Source of the DNA: Bacillota bacterium
Lineage (GTDB): Bacteria; Bacillota; Clostridia; DSM-8532
Assembly (NCBI GenBank): GCA_022702935.2
Contig: JAKIML020000076.1
Coordinates: 1 to 33,168, forward strand
DNA: 33,168 bases
Direction: 5' to 3'
Positions 13,883-24,226 of the stretch are shown in pieces (within the stretch, counting starts at the first letter, position 1; the number at the start of each line of letters is the position of its first letter). Under the pieces are notes generated by a model. The model saw nothing but the letters and a program-made list of their open reading frames with translations. It did no database searches and had not been told where the DNA came from. The translations under genes were made by a program, and so were the position numbers.

Positions 13883-15019
13883 TCAGGACAGTCTTGAGGC
13901 ATAATCCTCAAACTTAAAAGTTCTGATGATTTTTATGCCCTCTTCCTCATTGAAAAGTGCAATGGCGGGAAGGTTAACACCGTTGAACATATTGTTCTTG
14001 ACCATGGTGTAATGGGCCATATCGCAGAACACCAGCTTGTCCCCGATGTTGAGCGGCTGCTTGAAAGAATAGTCCCCAATAACATCCCCCGACAGGCAGG
14101 TAAGTCCGCCCAAACGATAGGTATGGGCAAATTCTCCCGGATTGCCCGCGCCGATAATATTGGGTCTGTAGGGCATCTCCAGTACATCGGGCATGTGGCA
14201 AGCCGCCGAGGTATCCAAAATAGCCAGATCCATTCCATTATGGATAATGTCCAACACCTTGGCCACCAAAAAGCCAGTATTAAGCGCTATAGCCTCTCCG
14301 GGCTCCAGATAGACCTCTACGCCGTACTTTTCCTTAAAATACAGGATACACCGTATCAGGGTCTCAATATCATAGTCAGGGCGCGTAATGTGATGGCCGC
14401 CCCCCATGTTGAGCCATTTCATTCTGGCTATATAGGGGCCAAACTTCTCATCCACCACCTTGATGGTGCGCTCCAGGGTATCCGAATTCTGCTCACAGAG
14501 GGTGTGAAAATGAATTCCCTCAATCCCCTCCAATTCGTCGGGCTTGAAATTGGCTAAAGTAACCCCAAGACGGGAGTTGGCATAGCACGGATTATAGATA
14601 GGCACCTGGATTTCCGAGTACTCAGGGTTGACCCGAATGCCACAGGAAATCTTTTTAGGACTGTTTTTCACCTTCTGTTTGAATCGGTTCCACTGATTGA
14701 AGGAGTTGAACACAATATGATCGCTGTATTCCAGGATCTCGTCAAACTCCTCGTCCACATAGGCCGGGGCATAAATATGCACCTCTTTGCCCATATTTTC
14801 ATAGCCCAGCCGGGCCTCAAACAGGGAACTTGCGGTAATGCCCTTCAGGTATTGGCCTACCAGAGGAAAGACTGCGTGCATGGAGAAGCCCTTCAAGGCC
14901 AGAAGGATCTTGCAGCCGGTACGATCCTGCACTGATTTGAGCACTTCCAGATTACGTTTCAAAAGCCTCTCGTCTACAATGTAGCACGGAGTGGGACATG
15001 TGTTAAAATCCAATTCCAT
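13883..15019 (-). CDS. nspC: Carboxynorspermidine/carboxyspermidine decarboxylase
   Basis: A 378-residue PLP-dependent enzyme of the alanine-racemase-like (fold III) decarboxylase family. It decarboxylates carboxyspermidine or carboxynorspermidine, the last step of the alternative polyamine pathway. The N-terminus CPTPCYIVDERLLKRNLEVL is typical of NspC. The PLP-binding lysine is K43 (LALKGFSM). Further motifs are GGGHHITRPDYD and YLEPGEAIALNTGF, the phosphate- and substrate-binding regions. The length matches the family. It lies nine bases after the dehydrogenase gene in a two-gene operon. The triamine made (spermidine or norspermidine) depends on which diamine the cell provides and cannot be read from the sequence. 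Confidence 0.93.
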   Translation of the reverse strand: MELDFNTCPTPCYIVDERLLKRNLEVLKSVQDRTGCKILLALKGFSMHAVFPLVGQYLKGITASSLFEARLGYENMGKEVHIYAPAYVDEEFDEILEYSDHIVFNSFNQWNRFKQKVKNSPKKISCGIRVNPEYSEIQVPIYNPCYANSRLGVTLANFKPDELEGIEGIHFHTLCEQNSDTLERTIKVVDEKFGPYIARMKWLNMGGGHHITRPDYDIETLIRCILYFKEKYGVEVYLEPGEAIALNTGFLVAKVLDIIHNGMDLAILDTSAACHMPDVLEMPYRPNIIGAGNPGEFAHTYRLGGLTCLSGDVIGDYSFKQPLNIGDKLVFCDMAHYTMVKNNMFNGVNLPAIALFNEEEGIKIIRTFKFEDYASRLS

Positions 15020-15028
15020 GGGCTTACC

Positions 15029-16228
15029 TCAATCCAATAGTGTTGGTGAAAAGCTTTCCTGCCAGGGCAGGCCGTACTTGTTAAGGGCCTCCATAAACGG
15101 ATCAGGGTCGAACTCTTCCACATTATAGACACCGGGCTTTCTCCAAATCCCCTTCATGATGAGCATGGCGCCAATCATAGCCGGTACACCTGTGGTATAG
15201 GATATGGCCTGGGAACCCACCTCACGGTAGCACTCCTGATGGTCACAGATGTTATATACATAATAGCTCAAAGGTTTTCCGTCCTTGACACCCTGGATGA
15301 TGCAGCCAATATTGGTCTTGCCCTTGGTTCTGGGGCCCAGGGTGGCCGGATCAGGGAGAACAGCCTTCAGGAACTGAATGGGCTGAATCATCTTGCCCTC
15401 AAATTCAATGGGCTCAATGGAGGTCATGCCCACGTTCTGAAGCACTCTTAAATGGTTAAGGTAATTGTCAGAGAAGGTCATCCAGAAACGTATCCGCTTA
15501 ACCCCCTTTATATTGACGGCCAGGGATTCCAGCTCCTCATGATAGAGCAGATAGATATTCTTAGGCCCGATGCCGTCAAAATCGAAGGTGCGCTTAATTT
15601 CCAGGGGCTCGGTTTCCACCCACTGACTGTTTTCATAATACCGGCCCTTGGCGGTAATCTCACGGATATTGATCTCGGGATTGAAGTTGGTGGCAAAAGG
15701 ATAGCCATGATCCCCGCCATTGGCATCCAGGATATCAATGGTGTGAATCTCATCAAAGTAATGCTTCTGGGCATAGGCGCAGAATACCCCGGTAACGCCG
15801 GGATCAAACCCGCTTCCCAAAATCGCTGTGATGCCGGCCTTCTCATATCTCTCCCGATAGGCCCACTGCCACTTATACTCAAACTTCGGGATTTCGGGAG
15901 GCTCATAATTGGCCGTATCCACATAGTGAACACCTGTCGCAAGACAAGCATCCATAATGCTTAAGTCCTGATAAGGAAGGGCCACATTAATCACTACATC
16001 GGGACCGAACTTCCTGATAAGGTCAATAACCTGCTGTGTATCATCAGCATCCAGCTTAGCCGTTTGGATCTTGGTCCGCCCGCCATCCAATTTGGCTTTC
16101 AGGGCATCGCATTTTTCAACCGTCCTGCTGGCGATGCAAATCTCCTCAAAAACATCCGGATTCTGCACACACTTGTGCACCACAACGCTGGCTACCCCAC
16201 CAGCTCCAATGATTAAAGCTTTTCCCAT
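15029..16228 (-). CDS. Carboxynorspermidine/carboxyspermidine dehydrogenase (saccharopine dehydrogenase family)
   Basis: A 399-residue NADPH-type reductase that condenses aspartate semialdehyde with a diamine to give carboxyspermidine or carboxynorspermidine. The Rossmann motif GKALIIGAGGVASVVVHKC opens the protein. LPYQDLSIMDACLATGVHYV and GSGFDPGVTGVFCAYAQKHY are characteristic of this branch of the saccharopine dehydrogenase family. The start at 16228 has GGAGAGG nine bases upstream; the 24-codon extension in frame lacks a better site. It is first in the operon with nspC and has a consensus promoter. Lysine-pathway saccharopine dehydrogenase is the alternative, but the nspC neighbour makes the polyamine role much more likely. 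Confidence 0.93.
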   Translation of the reverse strand: MGKALIIGAGGVASVVVHKCVQNPDVFEEICIASRTVEKCDALKAKLDGGRTKIQTAKLDADDTQQVIDLIRKFGPDVVINVALPYQDLSIMDACLATGVHYVDTANYEPPEIPKFEYKWQWAYRERYEKAGITAILGSGFDPGVTGVFCAYAQKHYFDEIHTIDILDANGGDHGYPFATNFNPEINIREITAKGRYYENSQWVETEPLEIKRTFDFDGIGPKNIYLLYHEELESLAVNIKGVKRIRFWMTFSDNYLNHLRVLQNVGMTSIEPIEFEGKMIQPIQFLKAVLPDPATLGPRTKGKTNIGCIIQGVKDGKPLSYYVYNICDHQECYREVGSQAISYTTGVPAMIGAMLIMKGIWRKPGVYNVEEFDPDPFMEALNKYGLPWQESFSPTLLD

Positions 16229-16271
16229 TATCAACAACCTCTCCGTTATATGATTTTGGATTAATAGCACG

Positions 16272-16300
16272 ATTATACAGAAAACGCCCCCGATGATCAA
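16272..16300 (-). promoter_or_regulatory. Promoter of the polyamine operon
   Basis: On the minus strand TTGATC (16295-16300) and a perfect TATAAT (16272-16277) are 17 bp apart, about 44 bp before the dehydrogenase start codon. Confidence 0.75.
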
Positions 16301-16321
16301 TGATGTTTTTGCCGAATAAGC

Positions 16322-16353
16322 AAACCCAGCCAGGTTAAGGCCCGGCTGGGTTT
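16322..16353 (-). terminator. Terminator of the amylopullulanase gene
   Basis: AAACCCAGCC (16322-16331) pairs perfectly with GGCTGGGTTT (16344-16353), 23 bp beyond the amylopullulanase stop codon. The T-run is short. Confidence 0.8.
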
Positions 16354-16375
16354 ATGACAGGATTATCTGTGGTTT

Positions 16376-19300
16376 TTAATCCCGGCTGAGAAGGTCATAC
16401 AGAACCTGAGCCATCTGTGCTCTGTTGGCAAAGGCTCTGGGTGTCAACAGATGCCCGTTGCCCTTGACCACACCGGCGCCCACTAAGGCTTCCAATGCCT
16501 CCTTGGCCCAGATGTCAATGTCCTTGTAGTCACCGAAGGTGGTCAACGGTTTCTGCTCGGTAGCGTCAGGAAGCCTGTTCAGGTATTTAAGGATATTATA
16601 GAGCAGGGTGAACATTTCCTGTCTGGAGATGGGATTCTCAGGGGCAAACTTATTGCCGCCCACACCCTTGGTCAATCCCAGTCTCTTGGCTGCCGCCAGA
16701 TAGCCGGTGTAGTAGGTGTTGCCCGCATCAGCAAAGTTATCGCTGCTGTTTTCATCGGGTAAGATACCGTATGCCCTCATCACCATAACCAGGAATTGTC
16801 CTCTGGTGAGCTGCTCGTCAGGACTGAAGCGATTATTGCCCGTTCCGTTGGTGATGCCCCGGGCTGCGATAAAGCTGACAGCCTTGGCATACCATGCATT
16901 GGACGGAACATCGGTAAATGTCACCTTGTTATAGCCCACAGCATACTCGGAGAAGTGATTGGTGACAAAGGTTACCGTACCGGTGGCAGGATCGAACTTG
17001 CAGTTAGGCACGATCTCCAACTCACCCTGATCATTGATGTAGTAAATGACAATGGCATCGGGGTCTTCGCCAGGCATGGGGCTATAGGGTACCGATACCT
17101 GGACATTACCGTTGAAGCTGGAGATGGTCTTATCCCCGCTCTTGACAGTAAAGTCAAAGACCGGACGATCGCCTACCAAAGCTCTGGCTTCAGAAGTCAG
17201 GCTGGCGCTATCCACCTTGGATACGCTGAAGGTCACATCCCCGCCGGCCTGGCTTGCAATGGCGGAAAGGGCATTGCTGTCAAAGGTCATATCGGCAATG
17301 GGTGTGCTGATTCTAAAGCCGTCCACATCCCCTTCATTCAAGAGGCCTACGGCATCCTTGGGAAGACTTGCCTCCACAGTCCTGGCATTGGCCGAAGTGT
17401 CTACGCGAACCTCAATCAGGGTCTTAGATGAGGCATCCTGGCCTGCGGTATTGCGAGCCTTAGCAAGGGCCTCATTGATTTCAGACTGAGAAACTGAAGC
17501 CGAGGCTTTTCCATTGCTGTCGATGGTTGCGGTCACAACCTTGGAAACAACGGTAGTGCCTCCTACCTGGCTGGTCTCGGTTCCGGGATTGGTGGAGCCC
17601 GTTCCTGTTGAGCCTCCGCCATTTCCGCCGCCTGACGGGGTTTCAACCTTGATGATCACTGTGGTCAGGGGTTCCAGCGTGATGGCGTTTGCTGTCAGAC
17701 TGAAGCCCGTGGGCTCTGATACGGGTTCAATACCGGCCTCGTCATTGTCTACCAGCACCTGACCCTTGGTGAGATCCTGCTGGAGGGTAAGGGTTCTGGT
17801 TCTGTTGTCGGCATTGACAAAGACATAGTAAGTACCGGTTCCGTCGGTGGAGACATTCTTGTACGCAATCACCAGGTCGGTAGCGCTGATCTCAGGCGCA
17901 TTGATTAGGGTCACATTCCTGTTGACCAACGCTTCACTGCCAAGCCGGAAGGCATTGGTGGACTTTCTCAGGGCAATGAGGCCCTGGGTATATTTCCGGG
18001 TCAGAGCGTTGACAGGATAGAGGTCCTCATTGGTAGCCTTTGACCAGTCAAACTTGTTGATGGCATCCGAAGAATCGTAGGAGTCATGGATGAAATAAGC
18101 CACAGGATTTCCGCTTCCATCTAAAAGGGTGGTGAACTTCTGCTCAGGTTCACTATCGGCCAGCCATTGCTTAGTGCGGCCATATTCCTGACCTGCATGG
18201 AGGAAGGCTGTACCCTGGGAGGTGAGTACCAAAGCATTGCCTAAACGGATTCTCTGATGGATCTCCATGTCATTTGCCGGTATGGAAGGATCCTTCTTAA
18301 TGGAGTAGGCAATAACGTCGTATAGAGTCAGGTTGTCATGGGCTTCAATATACTGAACAATATCACCGGGATCATCCTCGGCCACATTGCCGGGCTGGCC
18401 CTTAATATTATTGAATATGGTCTGGATGCTTCTTGCACCGCCTGTGATAAAGCGGGGCTCACCCTCGGAACCAAAGCCTGATTTCAACTCATTTCTGATC
18501 TCATCGGAGAATACGCCCACATCATTGGTCTTATCCATCCAATCCTGATCGGCACCTTTTCCTGCAAGGCTGGGATCGGAAAGATGTCCTGCGAAGGTTC
18601 TCCAACCCTCACCTATGAACAGGGCCTTGGGATTAATAGCGGCAGCCGCATTATAGGCATTCTGGATGGCATCATAAGTGGCGTCACCCATCATGTCGAA
18701 GCGCATACCGTCAATCTTGTACTCCTCAAACCAGTACTTGACCGAATCAATCATGAGCTTCTCAGCCATCTTCCTGTTGGTGGCCAGATTGCTGCCGAAG
18801 CCTCCCAGGAATTTGCCGTCGGCATCCTGGAAGAAGTAGTAACCGGGCACGATGTCCTCAAGGAAATCAGCCTTGGCCATATGGGTGTATACCACGTCCA
18901 GTATAACGCCCATTCCGGCATCATGGATGGCATCAATCAGTTCCTTGAGCTCTTTCACCCTCAATTCGGGGTCATTGGGATTTTCCGAATAAGCCCCGTC
19001 GGGTGAGAAATAGCTATGGGGATCATAGCCCCAGTTGTAGTTATTGTTCTGGGTGGAGTATCCGTCCTCACGCTGGAACATGACGGCCTCATCCCCATAG
19101 TACCAGGCCATAACGGGCAGGAGCTGGATATGGGTAACCCCAAGAGATTTGATATAATCCAGCTTTTCGATAAAGGCCTTATAGGAGCCCCAACGCGCGC
19201 CGAGCTCTCCCTCAATGGTGGGATCCGAGGTGAAATCACGGATATGCACCTCGTAGATAATCGCATCCTCACGCTTGGTATAGCCCGGGATATTGGCGCT

Positions 19301-22300
19301 CCTAAAGCCGGAAGGATCGGTGGCATCAAGGTCAATAATTGCTGCCTTGCCAACCGTATCCCCATCCACACCAGGATTTCCTGCGGAGTCCACTCTGAAG
19401 GTGGCCATGGACTTGGCGTAGGGATCCAGAACCAGCTTGCTTTCACCGTTTTGGGTTACTTCATACTGGTAGTAATAGCCCCTTAAGTCTGAAACTCCGG
19501 TAAAGTCGCCAGGACGTGCCTCAACGGACCAAACGCCCTTTTCGCCCAGTACAAGGTCCAGGCTTCCAATCAGTGCGGTGGAATCATTCTTGTCATAGAA
19601 ATGAGCGGTTACCTTGGTAGCCTTGGGCGACCACAGCTTCAATGTGGCACTGCCCTGATGATAGGTAGCCCCCAGGTCATTCCCATCATAATAGTAGTTC
19701 TCATCAATATACTTCCATCCTAAGCCGGCTGTAACGGTTCTTCCGGCCAAGGTGATGGTCAAGGGCAGCTTATCTTCAGGAACTTGAGCGTTGACCTCAA
19801 CAGTGGTATTTCCTGTAATGGCAGCGCTGTTGACAGTCACCGATCCGCCGGAAGCATCTGTGATAACGATGGTGTTCTTAAGACCATCTACATCAAGCCC
19901 TTCGGTCATGGTGAAGTTCAACAGAATCCTGCTGTTTGAAACCACCTCAGCAGAAAGAAGGGTATGAGCGGTTTCATAATAGGGCGAAACATAGACATTG
20001 TCGTCCCCTTGCTTTACCCAAAGATGGTTGAAGCTGTCGAGAAGCTTGAAGATCTTGTCTCCGCCGTCCTTTTCTCCATCCTGGCGATTGACGATGAGGA
20101 AGCCAATTTCTTTAGCCGATGGCGTCAACAGAATATCCACATACGCCCCATAACGGTCGGTGCCGCCGGAGGCAAAGGCTGCGGCGCCCGTAGGCCAACC
20201 ATCAGAAGCGCTGACCACATCTCCCCAGGACCATACGCCAAAGGGATCGTAGTTGCCATCCTCTCTGGTATAGTGGATTCTCAAGGTATTAGCAGGCAGA
20301 TCCACAGGCTCGTACTTATAAACCGTGTCAGAGCCCTGCTTGATCCAGACCTCATTCATTTCAGGCCACAGGATGGTAAAGAGTTTATCCCCGCCATCCT
20401 TATCGCCCATTTGGTTGACTACGAGGAAGCCCACTGTCTTGGCTCCATCCTTAAGGGGAATGTCCAGATAAACCCCATATTCATCCATCTGCTCCAGGTT
20501 GAAGGCCGTTGCGCCCACAGGCCAGTTGGCAGAGGGTGATGCAACATCGTTCCACAGCCACAGACCATAGCCAGAGTAATCATTGCCAGGTCTGTTGTAG
20601 TGAATACGGAGATGCCCTTCGGGCACGGGTCCGGGCCCTTCCACAAGCACATTGGTGGCAAGAATTGCTGTACCGCCTTCATTTCTGCCGGGAAGCGCGA
20701 AGGTGACCTTGCCGTTGGTAACGGTATAATTCTGACCGCTGTACTCATCAGTATAAACGGTACCGTCGGGCACGGGCACACTCAGGGTGATATTCTTTTC
20801 CGTGGTGGTGGTATTGAGGGCCACAAAAATCTGGCTGCCCTCATAGGCACGTCTGAAAACCAGATAGCCTTCGGCATCTCCGCCGGCCACCTTGGTATGG
20901 GTACCCTTGGAGAACACCTTGGAATATTCAGCTCTGATATTTAAGAGCTTCTGATAGTGATTGAAGAACTCCATCACTTCGGGCTTTCCAGCCTCAAAAT
21001 CCGACCAGGGCATTTCATACCGGTTGTCGTAGACCGGCCAGTTGTTGACGCCTGAAAGACCCCATTCTTCACCGTAGTAGATGACGGGCTGACCCTTGGC
21101 GGTTATCTGGAGCGCAGCGGCAACCTTCATCTTGCCCCTGTCTCCCTGGGCCTTGTCAACAAGGAAGCCAGGCTCGTCATGACTGCTCAGGAACTGTCCT
21201 AAAGCTGCAGTATTGTTGATCTTGCTATTGCGTGCTTCAAGGGCTGCTTCAGCCTCATTGATCCTTCCGTCAATCAGGTTCTTGGCAATACCCTTGAACT
21301 CAAAGTCCAAAAGGGAATCCATCTGGCCGTTCTGAAGCTGGCCCCCGGTATTATTGGCGCCTGCGCCGTACCATTCGCCAATGAGCTTATGCTCGGGCTC
21401 AATGGCAGTCAAAGCATTCTTAAAGGCCTTCCAGGTGGTATCCTCCACATGCTTGACGGTGTCCACACGGAAGTAGTCGATGGTGTCTCCTCTGTCGGTT
21501 CTGGCTCTCTCAAGCCATTGAGACTGCCATTGCACCAGTGTCTCGCGAACAAGAGGATCCTCGGTGATAAAGTCGGGCAGACCTGACAGCTCGCTTCTTA
21601 CGTCTCCCGATTCGTTGACGGTACGGAACATACCCTCAAACAAAGCCCGATCATCATCGGTAGGATAGTTGGAGATCCCTGCGCCCGCATCCTTATCGGA
21701 AGGCTTAAGGCCATAGCCGGCGTGATTGATCACCACATCCACCATGATCTTGATGCCTCTGTCGTGGGCTGCATCAATAAGCGCCTTAAAGGTTTCCAGA
21801 TCTCCTAAATGCTCGTCTATGACTTCAAAATTCTTGGCCCAATAGCCATGATAGCCATAGAAGGCACCCTCAGGCTTTCCGCTGTTTACGTCATAGTTGA
21901 TGTTGTCCACGATGGGGGTGATCCAAATGGTATTGATACCCAAACTGTCCAGATAGTCCAGTTTGTCAATAATTCCTTTAAAGTCACCTCCCGCATAATC
22001 CCCGGGTACATCAGGGCTATACCCTTCTCCGTTGGGATCGTCATTGGAGGTATCACCATTATTGAAGCGGTCAGTGAGCATGAAGTAGATTCTGGCTTCA
22101 TCCCAGTCAAAATCAAGCTCTGAGCCGGAAGAAACCCGCGCCTTGACCTCCATGGTAGTCTCAGCACTATGAACATTACCGAATTCATCAATCACAGTAA
22201 TGGGAATGGTCTTTACGCCCGCGGTCACATTGTCCCTGACCGAGATGGTGCCCGCATTCAGCGCCGTGTCAATGGGGAATCTTGCATTTCCGCCCAGGGC

Positions 22301-24031
22301 AGAAAGATCCGCATAGATCTCCCTCACAGTTCCCTCGGTAAGGCTCACATCGACACTGAGAACAGCGTTCTGATTGTAGTCTATGCTATTGGGTACGATT
22401 TGAGCCTCAATATGGGCCTCGGGGATAATATAGATAATCCTTGATTTTCCGTCCCCATCGGTATTTAAGGGGTCGGAAACCTCAGTAGTAACGCCATCTT
22501 TCGTGACAAGATAGGAGTACTCATAGATGCCCTGAGGAACATCCTCAACAGTAACCGTAAAATATTCCGCTTCAGGTATGTAGACCATGGCGATTTCACG
22601 GCCATCAAGCTTCAGAACAACACCATTGCCCCCTTCATTGAGGGTATGCATCAGGTTTTGCTGATAAAGGGCTTCATCCCTGTAATAGAAGGTAATATCA
22701 CCATTAATGTTTACAGGGGCCTTTGCTGCAGGGACATAATGGATATCACCCTGGCCGCCGATAATGGTAACCTTGGTTACCACCTGACCCGTGGTGTCGA
22801 TATACCGATCATAATCCTGATCAACATTGTCCCAACCGTCGCCTCTTCTTACCTTAAAGCCCACTCTTGTATTGGAAGAAGATATAGCGATCCTTGCATA
22901 GGCTGCACCATCCCGGCGCTCAGTAAAGTCAATCTGGTCATCCTTCTTGCCTGTGCCCCATACCCAAAGATTCCAGCCATCATAGTCCTGATCCTCACGC
23001 ACATACTTAAAGAGAATATATCTCTGAACGGCCGAAGGTGTATCGTTGATGGAATCCTTGATATCCCCGGTATTTTTATCAAAGAGGAAGAGAACAGTGG
23101 CTCCGCCCGCTGGCACCGGCAGTCCGATATTGCTTCCGGGCATAGCTCCATCCCAGACACCATTGAAGCTTACCTTATACTCATAAGCACCCTGGGGCAG
23201 GAAGGCCTGGAACATATAGACGCCGTCCTCATCCACGTCATGCATTTTGGTGATGGTGTTCCAGGGCGCCCAGTTATCCCCGCCCAATTGCGACTGGAAG
23301 CTTCCGGCCAGCACCGTATAGTCCTTCACCGAAGGATTATTAATACTGTCCTTCACCGAATGGGTATTATGATTATAGTAGAAATCCACTGTTCCATCGG
23401 CTTCCACAATAAGCGGCTTGTTATCGCCCGGGTAAGAAACATCCCAGTTGTCGTTAAGGGCAACCTTATACTCATAGCTGCCGGCTTTGACTTCCATGGA
23501 ATAGTGATAAATGCCCCCGCCTAAGTAGGTCATCTCGGTTGCAGGGTTCTCGGGAGTCCAACCAATAGCATCCCCCGAGGTCACCTGAATGTCACCGACG
23601 ACAGCGGCTGTGGGAATTTGGGCCTTATCATTAATGGAGTCAAAAACCCCATGGGTGACAGTATCATACCGGAATATGACCTTACTTCCACCCTCAGGAA
23701 CCACGATGGTCTTGTTAGAGCTAGGGTAGGATTCACTCCAACTGTCATTGAGAGCAACCTTATAGTTATAAGTACCTTCAGGAAGCTCAGCAATAAACTC
23801 CATGGTTCCATTGTCATAATAGGTCATTTCGGTGACATCGCTTTGGGGCATCCAATCATCAGGCGCACCCAACAGCATTTGGAAGTCCCCTGCTACAGCG
23901 GCGGTAACCACCTCTGGCAGAGCGGCCTCCTGCGCAGAAGCTATGGCAATGGGAAAGGCTGTATTGAACAATCCGACCAACATAGCCAGCATAAGAACCC
24001 ATGCCATGAGTTTGCGACATTGTACTCGCAT
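16376..24031 (-). CDS. Giant S-layer-anchored amylopullulanase with two GH13 domains
   Basis: A 2551-residue exported protein that would cut both alpha-1,4 and alpha-1,6 bonds of starch or pullulan at the cell surface. Approximate order: signal peptide (cleavage near ASA-Q, residue 33); three X25-type starch-binding modules (45-330); a CBM41/PUD-like module (335-435); further beta modules (440-640); alpha-amylase GH13 (643-1130) with D857, E886 and D952 as catalytic residues; two CBM41/PUD-like repeats (1140-1350); pullulanase type I with an N-terminal CBM48-like part (1430-2120), signature YNWGYDP at 1665-1671, catalytic D1779, E1808 and D1899. A Gly/Ser/Thr linker (near 2130), a surface-protein domain and three SLH domains (2369-2551) follow. 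GGAGG lies 10 bases before the ATG. It is transcribed alone, from a promoter with two LacI/CcpA-type operators. Confidence 0.95.
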   Translation of the reverse strand: MRVQCRKLMAWVLMLAMLVGLFNTAFPIAIASAQEAALPEVVTAAVAGDFQMLLGAPDDWMPQSDVTEMTYYDNGTMEFIAELPEGTYNYKVALNDSWSESYPSSNKTIVVPEGGSKVIFRYDTVTHGVFDSINDKAQIPTAAVVGDIQVTSGDAIGWTPENPATEMTYLGGGIYHYSMEVKAGSYEYKVALNDNWDVSYPGDNKPLIVEADGTVDFYYNHNTHSVKDSINNPSVKDYTVLAGSFQSQLGGDNWAPWNTITKMHDVDEDGVYMFQAFLPQGAYEYKVSFNGVWDGAMPGSNIGLPVPAGGATVLFLFDKNTGDIKDSINDTPSAVQRYILFKYVREDQDYDGWNLWVWGTGKKDDQIDFTERRDGAAYARIAISSSNTRVGFKVRRGDGWDNVDQDYDRYIDTTGQVVTKVTIIGGQGDIHYVPAAKAPVNINGDITFYYRDEALYQQNLMHTLNEGGNGVVLKLDGREIAMVYIPEAEYFTVTVEDVPQGIYEYSYLVTKDGVTTEVSDPLNTDGDGKSRIIYIIPEAHIEAQIVPNSIDYNQNAVLSVDVSLTEGTVREIYADLSALGGNARFPIDTALNAGTISVRDNVTAGVKTIPITVIDEFGNVHSAETTMEVKARVSSGSELDFDWDEARIYFMLTDRFNNGDTSNDDPNGEGYSPDVPGDYAGGDFKGIIDKLDYLDSLGINTIWITPIVDNINYDVNSGKPEGAFYGYHGYWAKNFEVIDEHLGDLETFKALIDAAHDRGIKIMVDVVINHAGYGLKPSDKDAGAGISNYPTDDDRALFEGMFRTVNESGDVRSELSGLPDFITEDPLVRETLVQWQSQWLERARTDRGDTIDYFRVDTVKHVEDTTWKAFKNALTAIEPEHKLIGEWYGAGANNTGGQLQNGQMDSLLDFEFKGIAKNLIDGRINEAEAALEARNSKINNTAALGQFLSSHDEPGFLVDKAQGDRGKMKVAAALQITAKGQPVIYYGEEWGLSGVNNWPVYDNRYEMPWSDFEAGKPEVMEFFNHYQKLLNIRAEYSKVFSKGTHTKVAGGDAEGYLVFRRAYEGSQIFVALNTTTTEKNITLSVPVPDGTVYTDEYSGQNYTVTNGKVTFALPGRNEGGTAILATNVLVEGPGPVPEGHLRIHYNRPGNDYSGYGLWLWNDVASPSANWPVGATAFNLEQMDEYGVYLDIPLKDGAKTVGFLVVNQMGDKDGGDKLFTILWPEMNEVWIKQGSDTVYKYEPVDLPANTLRIHYTREDGNYDPFGVWSWGDVVSASDGWPTGAAAFASGGTDRYGAYVDILLTPSAKEIGFLIVNRQDGEKDGGDKIFKLLDSFNHLWVKQGDDNVYVSPYYETAHTLLSAEVVSNSRILLNFTMTEGLDVDGLKNTIVITDASGGSVTVNSAAITGNTTVEVNAQVPEDKLPLTITLAGRTVTAGLGWKYIDENYYYDGNDLGATYHQGSATLKLWSPKATKVTAHFYDKNDSTALIGSLDLVLGEKGVWSVEARPGDFTGVSDLRGYYYQYEVTQNGESKLVLDPYAKSMATFRVDSAGNPGVDGDTVGKAAIIDLDATDPSGFRSANIPGYTKREDAIIYEVHIRDFTSDPTIEGELGARWGSYKAFIEKLDYIKSLGVTHIQLLPVMAWYYGDEAVMFQREDGYSTQNNNYNWGYDPHSYFSPDGAYSENPNDPELRVKELKELIDAIHDAGMGVILDVVYTHMAKADFLEDIVPGYYFFQDADGKFLGGFGSNLATNRKMAEKLMIDSVKYWFEEYKIDGMRFDMMGDATYDAIQNAYNAAAAINPKALFIGEGWRTFAGHLSDPSLAGKGADQDWMDKTNDVGVFSDEIRNELKSGFGSEGEPRFITGGARSIQTIFNNIKGQPGNVAEDDPGDIVQYIEAHDNLTLYDVIAYSIKKDPSIPANDMEIHQRIRLGNALVLTSQGTAFLHAGQEYGRTKQWLADSEPEQKFTTLLDGSGNPVAYFIHDSYDSSDAINKFDWSKATNEDLYPVNALTRKYTQGLIALRKSTNAFRLGSEALVNRNVTLINAPEISATDLVIAYKNVSTDGTGTYYVFVNADNRTRTLTLQQDLTKGQVLVDNDEAGIEPVSEPTGFSLTANAITLEPLTTVIIKVETPSGGGNGGGSTGTGSTNPGTETSQVGGTTVVSKVVTATIDSNGKASASVSQSEINEALAKARNTAGQDASSKTLIEVRVDTSANARTVEASLPKDAVGLLNEGDVDGFRISTPIADMTFDSNALSAIASQAGGDVTFSVSKVDSASLTSEARALVGDRPVFDFTVKSGDKTISSFNGNVQVSVPYSPMPGEDPDAIVIYYINDQGELEIVPNCKFDPATGTVTFVTNHFSEYAVGYNKVTFTDVPSNAWYAKAVSFIAARGITNGTGNNRFSPDEQLTRGQFLVMVMRAYGILPDENSSDNFADAGNTYYTGYLAAAKRLGLTKGVGGNKFAPENPISRQEMFTLLYNILKYLNRLPDATEQKPLTTFGDYKDIDIWAKEALEALVGAGVVKGNGHLLTPRAFANRAQMAQVLYDLLSRD

Positions 24032-24135
24032 AACACTAAATCCTCCTTTAAATCATTTGACTAAAAATGAGCTAAAAAAAGACAGAACCGACCTCCTTTC
24101 AACAAAAAACCTGTAATTCCAAGCCTTTGACAAAA

Positions 24136-24149
24136 TGCAATCGTTTGCA
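24136..24149. promoter_or_regulatory. LacI/CcpA-type operator 1 before the amylopullulanase gene
   Basis: TGCAATCGTTTGCA, a near-palindrome with a central CG. It fits both the catabolite-responsive element (cre) pattern and the TGCAA-CG-TTGCA type sites of maltose regulators in the LacI family. It lies downstream of the predicted transcription start, so binding would act as a block to RNA polymerase. Confidence 0.7.
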
Positions 24150-24226
24150 CTTCAGGGAGTAAAATTCCCTTATGTTTCATTTTACTGTAGATTTTTAACT
24201 TATAAATTGGAGTAGAGAACGCCTAA

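Noticed and set aside
16796-17431. 211-codon plus-strand open frame opposite the SLH region
   Set aside because: Antisense shadow of a real coding region; composition reflects the codon use of the other strand.
22646-23524. 292-codon open frame on the plus strand inside the amylopullulanase gene
   Set aside because: It is antisense to strongly conserved starch-binding modules, and its protein resembles no family and has no ribosome binding site I trust.
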